IMG/VR virus record: IMGVR_UViG_3300045431_000716
Span: 1-23,551 of that record
Strand: one strand, 5' to 3'
Origin: a virus
DNA length: 23,551 bases
In this document: in pieces, positions 1 to 9,476 of the stretch
How the letters are laid out: every line of letters begins with the position of its first letter
How positions within the stretch are numbered: position 1 is the stretch's first letter
Notes under the pieces: model-generated
Told to the model about the DNA's origin: nothing
Databases searched by the model: none
Seen by the model: only the letters and a program-made list of their open reading frames with translations
Program-made: the position numbers and the translations under genes

Positions 1-3000
1 TGATTGCAAATCGTTAGAGACAATAAAATCTAAAGATAGATAGTCTATCGATTTAGGAGGTTTTATATAAATTTTTCCTCTAATCGTTTGATTATCAATA
101 TCTGTTTGAGAAGTTTGATTAGCTTCGATTTCTATTTTATATTCCTCTAACCCAAATGCTGAACGAATCGGAGAAAGAATCTCTGTCGCGAGGGTCACGA
201 ATCTATCAACAATTACATCTCTATCCTGCTCAAAGACTAATTGTAAAGCAATATTTCTAATCTGTCGTCTAATTTGTATTAATAATCTTCTTACGTTTAT
301 TCTAGATAATGGCGATGATGAACGATTTAACGTTTTTTGACCTCCTATAAAAACTCCCGATCCTGTACCTCCAACATTGGATGGAGCATATAAAAAGTTG
401 ATATTTTTTGCATATAGAGAATCAATTTCAGATTTTGTTAACTTTACGACAGTAGAAAAAACGTTTGTTAGTCCTCCTCTAACATTTCCAGACGGAGACA
501 TCCAAGATTGTCCTATTAAATCATTTAATGAAACCCCTCCTAAAACAGCTACCGTAGGAGGAACTATAACTGAATCTATGCCATATGTACGTGCATCAAG
601 CTTTAACACAACATCTGGATAATATGCCGCGGCAAATGATGTATTTAAAAATCTATTATTAAAATTATCGATTGTTTTTTGCAGACTAGGTTTCAATTCA
701 TCGCTATATGCTATTATCTCTGACATGTTTATGTTTTCATCGTTGTCGCTAATTTGTTCAATATCCATTAGGTACAAAGAATCTAATCTATTTTCAGCAA
801 CGTCAGCTGCTTCATCAGTTATGATAGGCGCTCTTATTCCAGGTATGGCAAGAATTTGCATATCAACTGCAGTTGTATTTTTTACTATTTCTAATGCTTT
901 TAAATAAGCACCAGCATTTGCACCGGCATCTCTACCTCTATTAATGTCGTACGTGTCAGCGACGACTGCTTCATTTGTTAAATTAAACTCATTTTTTTCA
1001 AAAATATTAACTCCATCAAATCCTCCGCAAAGGATTGTTTGAAATGATAGAAAATTTCTGCTTGAAACATCTTCAAGGTCTTTAATGCTCACTCTACGAG
1101 TTTTTTCTTCATCATTTATTTGTATGTTACCGTTTCTAACATATTGAGCATATGCCCAATCTTCTTGTGAAGAATATCCATTAGATGACGTTAATATTTT
1201 TATATTTTCTATAGTAAATAAATTATTACAAAATCTATCTGCATCAATTATTCCAAGTTGTGGTGTATCAGGAGTTCCGTGATTATCTGAAACTGAAAAG
1301 TTAATATTTATTGTAGAATGATTTGGGAAATGTTTTGAAAAACTTAAAATAGACTCGTTTTTATATTGAAAATTATTTTGTTTTTCAACATCAGAAATAT
1401 GATCAAATTTAATTCCCCATCTTCTAACTGCTGATGCATTTTGAGAATTATTTCTATAGACGGAAATGTTGTTGGAAAGAGGAAGAGGATGAGTTATTAA
1501 ATTACTTAAAAAATTAGAATTTAATAATGCTGAAGCATCATGACTTGATAAAGATCCCATGATTGAAGATCCAGACGTAATAATATGGGGTATTCCTCTA
1601 AACCCAATAGGCAAAACTTCAATAGGAACTTCAGAATTTGAAACTTCTTTTGAAACTTCTACTCGAATATATTTTGAACTATTTTGATAACTTCCTTCAA
1701 CAATTAATTTTTGATTATCATCTGGTCTGTCGAAATCAAAATATGTATATGAATCTCCTATGACTTTTGAGATGTATCTATCAGATGATGGATTTAAATT
1801 TAAGTTAGGAAAAGATTCTAAAACCGGCATTACTTCATCAAAATCATCGATATCTCTTATCGACAAAGAAAAAGTTCCAAACTTGTATGTTGATCCATCT
1901 TTTATAGGAGTTATATCATGTATGATGATTTTTTGCTTTTTTGTTTGTTCTCCATCATGTAAAGAATGAAATTTAAATAAATTTATATACTTCCCATGGA
2001 TTTTTTGAGAAATTATCCAGGGGGTTGAAGCGTGAGAAAATCTATCTCTAAATCCTTCATAATTTGGAACTGTAGAACTGCCTATATCTCTTGATAAGGA
2101 TGACGTCAACAAAAACACGGATCGTTCAGTTGAAAAAACCCTTGAAGAATCGGTTGGTACTCCGGCACCTGAATTAACTACACCGGTGCCCGTTAACGTA
2201 GCTACTGCAGGATGAATATCCCAATTTGCAGCAAGATAATGGCCTGCTTGTTGAATTAACGAAGCAGTCATATTCAAGACTCTGGTTATATAAAAAGGTG
2301 ACTGCATATCTAAAGATGCAGTTATTACATTTGGATAATTAAAAGATCCTTTATGCCCATTTAACAAAAGAATAAATTGTTGTAATTGGGCACCGGTTCC
2401 TTCATTGAATAATTTTATCGCTCCAACAGTCGTTCCTTTTGCGGTCGAGTCAGATGCAATTTGCGTAGAAGTCGGGCAGGAAGAATCATGCCCACTTACT
2501 GATGCAGAAAGCCGTAAAATAACGCCAGAAGGCGCCATTAAAATGCCTCTTACGATAGGAACAGAAGTATTTATTCCAATTCCATTAATGCTTCCAGTAC
2601 CTTGAATACCTGCAGCGTTAAAAAAAGTCGATCCAGCAGACTCAGACATAAAACATCCTAAAAAGTATGTTCTTCCTAACGCGCCGCCAAAATTTGCATA
2701 TGGATTTGAACTCAAAGATCCAGACAGCGTCGCATGATCAGGCTGCTGTTCTCCTACTGTATAACCTGCATTAATTACGTCTCCTGCATTCGTTCCAGTT
2801 AATACTCTGTTTTTTCCGTTTCCAGTTCCTAAAACTCTAGTAAAAACTACAGACTTTTGATTACTGACCCATTCATTTACAGCTAAAGCACCGTAGTTAG
2901 TTAATCTATCATAAGAAGATATTCTAGATCCTGAAACATAAGGTATTCCAAATTTTTGCTGAAATTTTGCATTGGAATCAAAAAAAGTTGGAACGAATGC

Positions 3001-3120
3001 AGGTCCTGATAGTGACGTTCCTATGATTACAGCGGGAGGTATCGCTAAATTTAAAATAGGGGCAACTATAGTTCCTAAATCTTGTGCAGAAACTCCAGGA
3101 CTATTAAACTTGACTGTCAT
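1..3120 (-). CDS. gp18: Tail sheath protein, copy A (gp18-like; 3' end cut by window edge)
   Basis: Contractile tail sheath subunit of the T4 gp18 family, which stacks around the tail tube and contracts on infection. The frame is open from ATG at 3118-3120 to base 1 (1040 codons) with no stop; by comparison with copy B only a few residues are missing. The N-terminus has the sheath pattern SPGV...IGTSLSGPAFVP and FTRVLG. The C-terminal hallmark reads GGQKTLNRSSSPLSRINVRR, then a helical stretch ending LVFEQDR. It is plainly paralogous to copy B, sharing for example LAIPGIRAPI and VPNYEGFRDRF. T4 gp18 is 659 residues, so large extra domains are present. Its wobble bases are far more AT-rich than those of copies B and C. 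A terminator at 3183-3216 separates it from copy B, so it probably has its own promoter. The ribosome site is weak (AAGAAG, distant). Confidence 0.93.
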   Translation of the reverse strand, partial: MTVKFNSPGVSAQDLGTIVAPILNLAIPPAVIIGTSLSGPAFVPTFFDSNAKFQQKFGIPYVSGSRISSYDRLTNYGALAVNEWVSNQKSVVFTRVLGTGNGKNRVLTGTNAGDVINAGYTVGEQQPDHATLSGSLSSNPYANFGGALGRTYFLGCFMSESAGSTFFNAAGIQGTGSINGIGINTSVPIVRGILMAPSGVILRLSASVSGHDSSCPTSTQIASDSTAKGTTVGAIKLFNEGTGAQLQQFILLLNGHKGSFNYPNVITASLDMQSPFYITRVLNMTASLIQQAGHYLAANWDIHPAVATLTGTGVVNSGAGVPTDSSRVFSTERSVFLLTSSLSRDIGSSTVPNYEGFRDRFSHASTPWIISQKIHGKYINLFKFHSLHDGEQTKKQKIIIHDITPIKDGSTYKFGTFSLSIRDIDDFDEVMPVLESFPNLNLNPSSDRYISKVIGDSYTYFDFDRPDDNQKLIVEGSYQNSSKYIRVEVSKEVSNSEVPIEVLPIGFRGIPHIITSGSSIMGSLSSHDASALLNSNFLSNLITHPLPLSNNISVYRNNSQNASAVRRWGIKFDHISDVEKQNNFQYKNESILSFSKHFPNHSTININFSVSDNHGTPDTPQLGIIDADRFCNNLFTIENIKILTSSNGYSSQEDWAYAQYVRNGNIQINDEEKTRRVSIKDLEDVSSRNFLSFQTILCGGFDGVNIFEKNEFNLTNEAVVADTYDINRGRDAGANAGAYLKALEIVKNTTAVDMQILAIPGIRAPIITDEAADVAENRLDSLYLMDIEQISDNDENINMSEIIAYSDELKPSLQKTIDNFNNRFLNTSFAAAYYPDVVLKLDARTYGIDSVIVPPTVAVLGGVSLNDLIGQSWMSPSGNVRGGLTNVFSTVVKLTKSEIDSLYAKNINFLYAPSNVGGTGSGVFIGGQKTLNRSSSPLSRINVRRLLIQIRRQIRNIALQLVFEQDRDVIVDRFVTLATEILSPIRSAFGLEEYKIEIEANQTSQTDIDNQTIRGKIYIKPPKSIDYLSLDFIVSNDLQS

Positions 3121-3141
3121 TTAAACAAACTTCTTTGGTTC

Positions 3142-3149
3142 ATAACTAT
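3142..3149 (-). promoter_or_regulatory. Weak late-promoter-like octamer upstream of sheath A
   Basis: The minus strand reads ATAGTTAT here, one base from the ATACTTAT octamer found upstream of sheath B, sheath C and the fibre-like gene. It lies about 21 bases before the sheath A start and after the terminator at 3183-3216, where a new promoter would be needed. Assignment rests on position and similarity only. Confidence 0.3.
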
Positions 3150-3182
3150 CTTGATTTAAATCTATATTGCCTAGATTCAAAA

Positions 3183-3216
3183 CAAAAAATTAAGGGCCTC
3201 ATTAAGAAGCCCTTAA
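3183..3216 (-). terminator. Rho-independent terminator after sheath B
   Basis: On the minus strand an 8-bp perfect stem, TTAAGGGC / GCCCTTAA (3209-3216 with 3190-3197), encloses an 11-base loop and is followed by a T-rich tract. It lies about 55 bases past the sheath B stop and before the sheath A start, so it should end the sheath B transcript and uncouple sheath A. Confidence 0.85.
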
Positions 3217-3271
3217 AAATTCATTTGATATTTAAACGCTTGAATATATCAAACATTTTTATCAATTATTT

Positions 3272-6200
3272 TCACTGTACTTGTTGAAGGTTGTTGGCCA
3301 CAACGAAGTCCAAGGACACGAACTCGATCGTCTTGGTGGGTTGTAAGAAGATCTTACCACGAACAGTGTTGTTCTCAACGTCAGCTTGCGTTGTCGTTGA
3401 AGAATCAATGATGACGCGGAATCTCTCAAGACCTGCAAGCGCCTGAATTCTCTGTAGCCTTGGTGTTACTGCTGCAGTGAATCTTGCAAGGGTTGCTTCA
3501 CGATTCGGTTCAAAGATGATTGTTTGCGCAATTTCACGAACCTGACGACGAATGTCGATGAGAAGACGTCTTACGTTGATTCTATCAAGAGCAGATGCTG
3601 ATTGAAGCATCGTCTTTTGTCCCCATACAACTACTCCTCCTTTTGGATTTGTTCCGCCTCTTGTTGTAGTCGATGGAGCATACAACGGGTTGATGTCTTC
3701 ATCATATAGAGAATCAAGATCTGCATCTTTCAATTGAATGCTAGTCTCAAGCGTTGTTGGAAGTTCTCCTCTTGTTAATCCTGCTGGAGCAAACCATGGA
3801 TATCCAAGAGAATCATTCAATGATAAAGCTCCCATTACAGCGACTGAAGGAGGAACTATGACTGAGTTTGTTGGAAGAGAAGGATCTCTCATTAACAAGT
3901 CAGGGAAGTAAGCTGCTGCAAATGAAGTGTTAAGGTTTCTTGCCTTGTGTTGAGCAACTGTTTCAGTCACCGAAGGTTTGATATTTGACGTAATATTGAT
4001 CAAATTTCCATCCTTATCAACCTGTTCAATGTCCATGACGTACAGAGCATCGAAACGTTCTTCTGTCGCGCGGATTGCTTCATCAGTAACGATTGGAGCT
4101 CTGATGCCTGGTATAGCTAGAAGTTGAATATCGACATTGGTCGTATTCTTCATGACCTCTAAGGCCTTTAGGTATGCAGATACGTTAGGACCAGATGAAC
4201 GGCCACGATCTGCATCATCCATATCAGCTACAACTGCTGCGTTGTTGATCTCTGCTTCATCCTTATCGAAGATATTAACTCCATCGAATCCTCCCTGCAT
4301 GATGAACGAGAATTTAAGGAATTTTCTGTTTTGTGAATTGGACAAATCGCTTACTGCAACGGCTCTTGTCTTTGCTACGTCATCGGCAGCTATGTTTCCT
4401 TTTCTAACGTATGATGCGTCTTTCCAATCATTATTTTGTGCGACTGTTCCATTTGATCCAGTAACGATTTGGATGTTTTCAAGAGTGAAAATATTGTTAC
4501 AGAATCTATCAGCGTCGACTATTCCGTTTTGAACAGTGTCTGCTGCGCCTGTATTATCTCCCACTACAAAGTTAATGTTTGTAGTAGAATGACCAGGGAA
4601 ATGTTTGGTAAAGCTATTAAAAGATTTATCTTGTAGAACAGAGCTGTTTTGTTCAGATAGATTGGTTATGTGTTCAAACTTAACGCCCCAATGGTACCTG
4701 GAATTTACTTGCGTCTGTTGTCCTGTTCCATCATTCAAATGATTTCTAAAAGGAAGCGGTGGCTCAACTGTGTTTCTTGTGAACGTTGAAATCGATAGAG
4801 CAGAAGCATCTACTCCACCTAAAGCCGCAAGGGGTGCAGATCCAGATGTCACTAAATGTGTAATTCCTCTGAATCCCATTGGAAGAGCAGCAGGATCGAC
4901 TGCTTGTTCTGCGACTGCTGTCGATACTTCAACTCTAACGTATCTTGATCTTAGCTCATAATTGCCTTCGATGACCAATTTTTGAGCTGCATCATCTCTG
5001 TCAAAATCGTAGTATGCGTTAACGTCTCCAATAACCTTTGCGATGTATCTGTCAGAAGATGGATCTAAATTAATGCCTTCCCATCTTTCAAGAACTTTTT
5101 GATCAATGTCCGTATCAAACAAGCTTCTTATCGCAAGGCTAAATGATCCATACTTGTTAAGTGGATCTGAGGAAGGAGTTATGTTATAGATAGAGATCTT
5201 AACCTTGTTAGAGATTCCAGCTCCTGAATCAAGTGCGTGAAGTTTAAATAGATCTGTTGCAGAACCGCCGAACTTTTGTGAAATCACCCAAGACGATTTA
5301 GCATTTGTGAATCTATCTCTAAACCCTTCATAGTTTGGAACAGTAGAAGATCCAAGGTTTCTTGCCAGGGATGAAGTCAATAAGAAGACTGATCTTTCGC
5401 TTTGATTAACAGGAACAGCAGAAACAACTCCAACTCCTGTCACTGCAGCTAGAGTTGGATGAATATCCCAATGCGCTGCAAGGTAGTGACCTGCTTGTTG
5501 AAGCTTATAAGGGTCTGTATTAAGAACCTTGCTGATATAATTTGCTGCTGTTACATCGAAAGATGCGGTAAGAACGTTAGGATAAGATGAATCAGTTCCT
5601 TTATGACCGTTCAATAACAAGGTAAATTCTTGTTTTGAAGTAGCATCAGAACCTAACACAACTGATCCTAATGAAGTTCCTTTTGCATTAGCATCATCTC
5701 CTACCAATCCCGAACCAGGATTGCTTGAATCTAATCCTGCTACAGATGCTGATAATCTTAAAACGACCCCAGAAGGAGCCATTAACACACCTCTAACAAT
5801 TGGAACTGCTGAGGTAGCGCTGATTCCATTTGCGTTTCCTAAACCTTGAAGCCCTGCGCTGCTAAACACGTTTGCGCCGAGCGACTCCGACATGAAGCAA
5901 CCCAGAAAATACGTTCTTCCAGGATTACCTCCTGCATTTGCGTAAGTGTTTGATGACAAGGTTCCATCAGAAGCAGGTAATTCTTCCCCGACAGTAAATC
6001 CAGAGTTTGTTACATCACCAGCAGTTTGTCCGCTTAAGACTCTTTTCTTACCATCTCCAACGCCTAAGACCCTAAGATATGTAACAGCTGTGGCTCTTCT
6101 GAGCCATTCTGCTACAGCCATTGGGCCGAACTTCTTAGAATCACTTTCACCAAACTTTGCAAAGAAATCATTTAACGTTCCGTATGTTAAAGGAATAAAT

Positions 6201-6325
6201 GCCGGTCCTTTAACGGAAGTACCAATTATGCCTGCAGGAACACCCGTAGGTGATGTCTCAACTGGTCCTGTTAAATCAATCTCTCTTGTCGTTACCCCTG
6301 CGCTTCCAAATTTGAGCTGTGCCAT
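3272..6325 (-). CDS. gp18: Tail sheath protein, copy B (gp18-like)
   Basis: A complete 1017-residue contractile tail sheath protein of the T4 gp18 family. The N-terminal region has GVTTREIDLTGPV and GIIGTSVKGPAFIPLTYG, matching the family's conserved start, and AEWLRRATAVTYLRVLG. The conserved C-terminal core has VVWGQKTMLQSASALDRINV followed by RRLLIDIRRQVREIAQTIIF (about residues 885-925), the region that packs against the tube. The middle 600 or so residues are the variable protruding domains, longer than in T4. The start is ATG at 6323-6325, with GGAG about 10 bases upstream (TAGGAGCGAAAAATAAATG). An ATACTTAT octamer lies 27 bases upstream. A terminator follows. It is closer to copy A than to copy C. 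Function is firm; why three copies exist is unknown. Confidence 0.96.
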   Translation of the reverse strand: MAQLKFGSAGVTTREIDLTGPVETSPTGVPAGIIGTSVKGPAFIPLTYGTLNDFFAKFGESDSKKFGPMAVAEWLRRATAVTYLRVLGVGDGKKRVLSGQTAGDVTNSGFTVGEELPASDGTLSSNTYANAGGNPGRTYFLGCFMSESLGANVFSSAGLQGLGNANGISATSAVPIVRGVLMAPSGVVLRLSASVAGLDSSNPGSGLVGDDANAKGTSLGSVVLGSDATSKQEFTLLLNGHKGTDSSYPNVLTASFDVTAANYISKVLNTDPYKLQQAGHYLAAHWDIHPTLAAVTGVGVVSAVPVNQSERSVFLLTSSLARNLGSSTVPNYEGFRDRFTNAKSSWVISQKFGGSATDLFKLHALDSGAGISNKVKISIYNITPSSDPLNKYGSFSLAIRSLFDTDIDQKVLERWEGINLDPSSDRYIAKVIGDVNAYYDFDRDDAAQKLVIEGNYELRSRYVRVEVSTAVAEQAVDPAALPMGFRGITHLVTSGSAPLAALGGVDASALSISTFTRNTVEPPLPFRNHLNDGTGQQTQVNSRYHWGVKFEHITNLSEQNSSVLQDKSFNSFTKHFPGHSTTNINFVVGDNTGAADTVQNGIVDADRFCNNIFTLENIQIVTGSNGTVAQNNDWKDASYVRKGNIAADDVAKTRAVAVSDLSNSQNRKFLKFSFIMQGGFDGVNIFDKDEAEINNAAVVADMDDADRGRSSGPNVSAYLKALEVMKNTTNVDIQLLAIPGIRAPIVTDEAIRATEERFDALYVMDIEQVDKDGNLINITSNIKPSVTETVAQHKARNLNTSFAAAYFPDLLMRDPSLPTNSVIVPPSVAVMGALSLNDSLGYPWFAPAGLTRGELPTTLETSIQLKDADLDSLYDEDINPLYAPSTTTRGGTNPKGGVVVWGQKTMLQSASALDRINVRRLLIDIRRQVREIAQTIIFEPNREATLARFTAAVTPRLQRIQALAGLERFRVIIDSSTTTQADVENNTVRGKIFLQPTKTIEFVSLDFVVANNLQQVQ

Positions 6326-6352
6326 TTATTTTTCGCTCCTACAACTTGCTTG

Positions 6353-6360
6353 ATAAGTAT
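6353..6360 (-). promoter_or_regulatory. Candidate late promoter upstream of sheath B
   Basis: The minus strand reads GATACTTATCAAG, with the exact octamer ATACTTAT ending 27 bases before the sheath B ATG. The same octamer precedes sheath C and the fibre-like gene. By analogy with T4-type late promoters, which have a single -10-like element (TATAAATA) and little -35 need, it may be read by a phage sigma factor. That last step is inference. Confidence 0.55.
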
Positions 6361-6383
6361 CAGATTACATAAGAATTTTAGAA

Positions 6384-9300
6384 TCAAACGAACTGAACTC
6401 CTGCATTTGTGATGATGAAGTCAATTGCAATGAATTCGATAGCTCTTGTTGGAACAACAACGATTCTACCATTCAAGCGGTTTAAGTCAACATCCTCTTG
6501 CGTGTTATTGGTTTCATTCATTACAACTTGGTATGCTTCGATACCAGCTTGAGCTTGAATTAGACCCAATTGAAGAACAGAATCTGCAACGAATTTGTTT
6601 CTAACTGCAGGTGTGTTCTGTTCAAACACAATTCTGTTTGCTATGTTTATGATAAGTCTCTTCACTTCAAGAAGCAAACGACGAACGTTTACTCTATCGA
6701 GCGCTGACTTTCTTATTTGTAGTGTCTTTTGTCCGTAGATGACAAATCCCAATCTTGGGAATGTCGCGATTGGATTGATTCGAGCATCATACAATCTATC
6801 TCTATCAGAAACATTGAGTCTAACTTCAACGTTGTTGACGAAATCTAACGCTGCTCTATTAAATCCTGCTGGTGCAAACCATGGATATGCAACTCTATCA
6901 TTAAACCCTAGAGCTCCTAATGCTGCAACAGAAGCAGGAACCTTGACATAACGACTATTTGTTGTATCATTTACATAAACATTCGGGAAGTAAGTTGCAA
7001 TATAATTGTTGTCGAATGATCTAGCTTCGAATGTTGCAGCTGTGTTTTCTATGTTAATTCTATTTGTAGAATCATCATAGATGCGACCATCATTATCATC
7101 ATAGTTTGGAAGATCCATTACGTACATAGAAAGTCCATAATCTCTAACTTTCTTTGCTGCATAATTTGTAATGTAATCTTCACGAATTCCAGGAATTGCT
7201 AGCAAGTTAGTGTTAACTTGAAGCGGATCAGTCATAACATCGACTGCAGTAATATATGAATTTACAGCATTGTTATCGACGCCCGTTCCTGCAAGGTTTG
7301 TAAGCAAACCGGGTGATACAAACGTTGATGATGCTCCGCCGAGTGGAGTTTCAAATGAAGTAGCCTTATCATTCATTCTTGATGCAGCTGAATCAAGAAT
7401 ATTCAATCCATCGAATCCACCTTGCATAAAGGTTGTAAACTTAGCAAATGATGAATACTTGTTAAATTCGTAAGCCTCGCCATTCGACAACAAAGATGCG
7501 AATGTAATTCTATTACCTAGAACTGGATCGTTGACTGTATATGTCGTTGGATCTACCTTGGCATTTCTGATGTATGCAGCTTCTTTCATGTGTGAACGAA
7601 CAGTTCCAGTTAACCCTGCTATTGTTCCTGCTGAGAATGCGACCTTCGACAATGAGAACTTGTTATTGTTGAATGTATCTGCTCCTGAACCAGTTACCAA
7701 AGCGTCAAGTTTCTTTATTCCACCAAACTTAGTATAGCTCTCAAGAAGATGATTCTTAACTTCTGAAAGATTAGAATTAAGAGGAACATCATTTCTTTCA
7801 AACTTAACTCCCCAGTAGAATTGAGGAGATGCAACTTCTTGCGGGCCTGGATCACCGTCCCACGCTGGTGTAGTCATTGGACCCTTAGTTACTTTAAATC
7901 TGAATGGTACAGGAGGTAGTATAGATTGTGAAAGAATTCCCGTCGAGTCGATCGAGAACAATCCGGCTAATCTCTTTGCAGAAGTTGCTCCATCAGTTAA
8001 TGAATCATTGGTCTTCAATAATTCTGGTCCTCTAAACCCGAATGGAAGAGATTTTGCTGGAACCTTCTTATCCTCTACATCCTGTGAAATAACAACTCTA
8101 ACATACTTTGAAACATTTGCGTACTTTCCGCTCGTGATTATTCTTCTTTCTGAAAGTATGTCTTGATCAAAGTCGTAAGTTACCCTACGGTCACCAACAA
8201 CTTTTCCAATATAGTTGTCAGAATCAGGATCTAAAGAGCAATTTACAAATTCTTCTAAAACTGCAGGATTTAAATCTGTATCATTCCAATCGCGAATCTG
8301 TAAGTTAAATGTTCCATATTCGTAAGCTTCATTTTCAGAAACTTTAAGGCTTGCGATTGAAACCTTATAAAGGCTATTTGCATATGCTCCATCATCCAAT
8401 GATTCAACTTGGAAGAGATCATATTCTGTTTTGCCGAATGGCTGAGAAATAAAGTAAGAAGTTTTTGGAGAAGTATATCTTGTATCAAATGCTCCAAATG
8501 CTTTTCTAAACTCTGTGGTAGGTTCACCAGAAACATTACTTGTTAATGAAGAACCTGATAACACAGCGACATAATCATCATTAACGACTGATGCAACTTC
8601 ATCATCTACTGCAAAATCTGTATATAGAAGATGTTGGTATTGCTCAAATTTTTCTGGGTCTCTATTTAAGACTTTTCCGACGTAATCATCACTCGTCGGA
8701 TTCATCGACGCAGTATAGATTTTTACTCCAGGGAGCTTATCATCAAAAGCGAAAGAAGAACCAAGCGTAGAAGAAATAATTAATTTAAACTTACCACTCT
8801 TTACTTGAGCTGCATCGTCGACTGTCGTTGCACCAACAAATGATGCTGCAGTTTGTTGATTTCCGTCAAGAACCATCATTCTTGCACCGGAAGCCAACAT
8901 AACAACACCACGAACCAAGTTAACGTTTGTTGCACTTGTTCTTGAATCGTTGTCAGTAAACATTGGCATTCCATAAGCTTCATTGGTTTGAAGGGTATGA
9001 TCTGCAACCAAGAACTGTACGGCTCCAACGTGACGGCCTGCGGAATCATGCGAAGCCACAGAACCTTCAAGCTTAAATCCGGCGTTTTTTACTCTTCCAG
9101 TAAGAGATGTTGCGCTTATGTCTGTTGCGGTTTTATTCGCACCAGCGCCTAACACTCTCATATAAGTTAAGGCTGTTCGATTCTTTAAAAATTCGTTTAC
9201 TGCATAAGGACCAAATTTTTTAGGATCTAAGTTGCCAAAAATGTTAACGAACTCATTAAAATTAGCGACGGTCACAGGAACGAATGCTGGACCTTTATTC

Positions 9301-9410
9301 GCTGTTCCGATCACGCCTGCTGGAACACCTACTGGCCCTCCTCCAGGGGGCGCTTTTAATTCAATTTCTCTCTCAAAAAAACCAGGAGACCTAAAAACCT
9401 GCTCAGCCAT
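6384..9410 (-). CDS. gp18: Tail sheath protein, copy C (gp18-like)
   Basis: A complete 1008-residue tail sheath protein and the most diverged of the three copies. The N-terminus reads SPGFFEREIELKAPPGGGP followed by VGVPAGVIGTANKGPAFVPV; FGPYAVNEFLKNRTALTYMR follows, as in gp18. The C-terminal core has VIYGQKTLQIRKSALDRVNV, then RRLLLEVKRLIINIANRIVF, and the protein ends DFIITNAGVQFV, equivalent to DFVVANNLQQVQ in copy B. The ATG at 9408-9410 is preceded by AAGGAGCAAGGTA, a strong ribosome site. It lies directly after the gp15-like gene, where the T4 gene order would predict sheath after 15 apart from the missing terminase genes. It has its own ATACTTAT element and no visible terminator before copy B, so B could also be read from its transcript. 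Confidence 0.96.
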   Translation of the reverse strand: MAEQVFRSPGFFEREIELKAPPGGGPVGVPAGVIGTANKGPAFVPVTVANFNEFVNIFGNLDPKKFGPYAVNEFLKNRTALTYMRVLGAGANKTATDISATSLTGRVKNAGFKLEGSVASHDSAGRHVGAVQFLVADHTLQTNEAYGMPMFTDNDSRTSATNVNLVRGVVMLASGARMMVLDGNQQTAASFVGATTVDDAAQVKSGKFKLIISSTLGSSFAFDDKLPGVKIYTASMNPTSDDYVGKVLNRDPEKFEQYQHLLYTDFAVDDEVASVVNDDYVAVLSGSSLTSNVSGEPTTEFRKAFGAFDTRYTSPKTSYFISQPFGKTEYDLFQVESLDDGAYANSLYKVSIASLKVSENEAYEYGTFNLQIRDWNDTDLNPAVLEEFVNCSLDPDSDNYIGKVVGDRRVTYDFDQDILSERRIITSGKYANVSKYVRVVISQDVEDKKVPAKSLPFGFRGPELLKTNDSLTDGATSAKRLAGLFSIDSTGILSQSILPPVPFRFKVTKGPMTTPAWDGDPGPQEVASPQFYWGVKFERNDVPLNSNLSEVKNHLLESYTKFGGIKKLDALVTGSGADTFNNNKFSLSKVAFSAGTIAGLTGTVRSHMKEAAYIRNAKVDPTTYTVNDPVLGNRITFASLLSNGEAYEFNKYSSFAKFTTFMQGGFDGLNILDSAASRMNDKATSFETPLGGASSTFVSPGLLTNLAGTGVDNNAVNSYITAVDVMTDPLQVNTNLLAIPGIREDYITNYAAKKVRDYGLSMYVMDLPNYDDNDGRIYDDSTNRINIENTAATFEARSFDNNYIATYFPNVYVNDTTNSRYVKVPASVAALGALGFNDRVAYPWFAPAGFNRAALDFVNNVEVRLNVSDRDRLYDARINPIATFPRLGFVIYGQKTLQIRKSALDRVNVRRLLLEVKRLIINIANRIVFEQNTPAVRNKFVADSVLQLGLIQAQAGIEAYQVVMNETNNTQEDVDLNRLNGRIVVVPTRAIEFIAIDFIITNAGVQFV

Positions 9411-9444
9411 TACCTTGCTCCTTCATGCGAAATAAACTTCTCTT

Positions 9445-9452
9445 ATAAGTAT
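9445..9452 (-). promoter_or_regulatory. Candidate late promoter upstream of sheath C
   Basis: The minus strand reads AATACTTATAAGAGAAG, with the octamer ATACTTAT ending 34 bases before the sheath C ATG. The extended match AATACTTATAAG is identical to the one upstream of the plus-strand fibre-like gene. A long T-rich run lies immediately upstream on the minus strand and could assist polymerase binding. Confidence 0.6.
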
Positions 9453-9476
9453 TAAAAAAAATTAAAAAAATAAAAA

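Noticed and set aside
4137-4532. Plus-strand open frame inside sheath copy B
   Set aside because: It overlaps the conserved C-terminal half of the sheath gene and shows no ribosome site or protein-like pattern. The same applies to other plus-strand frames in the sheath genes.
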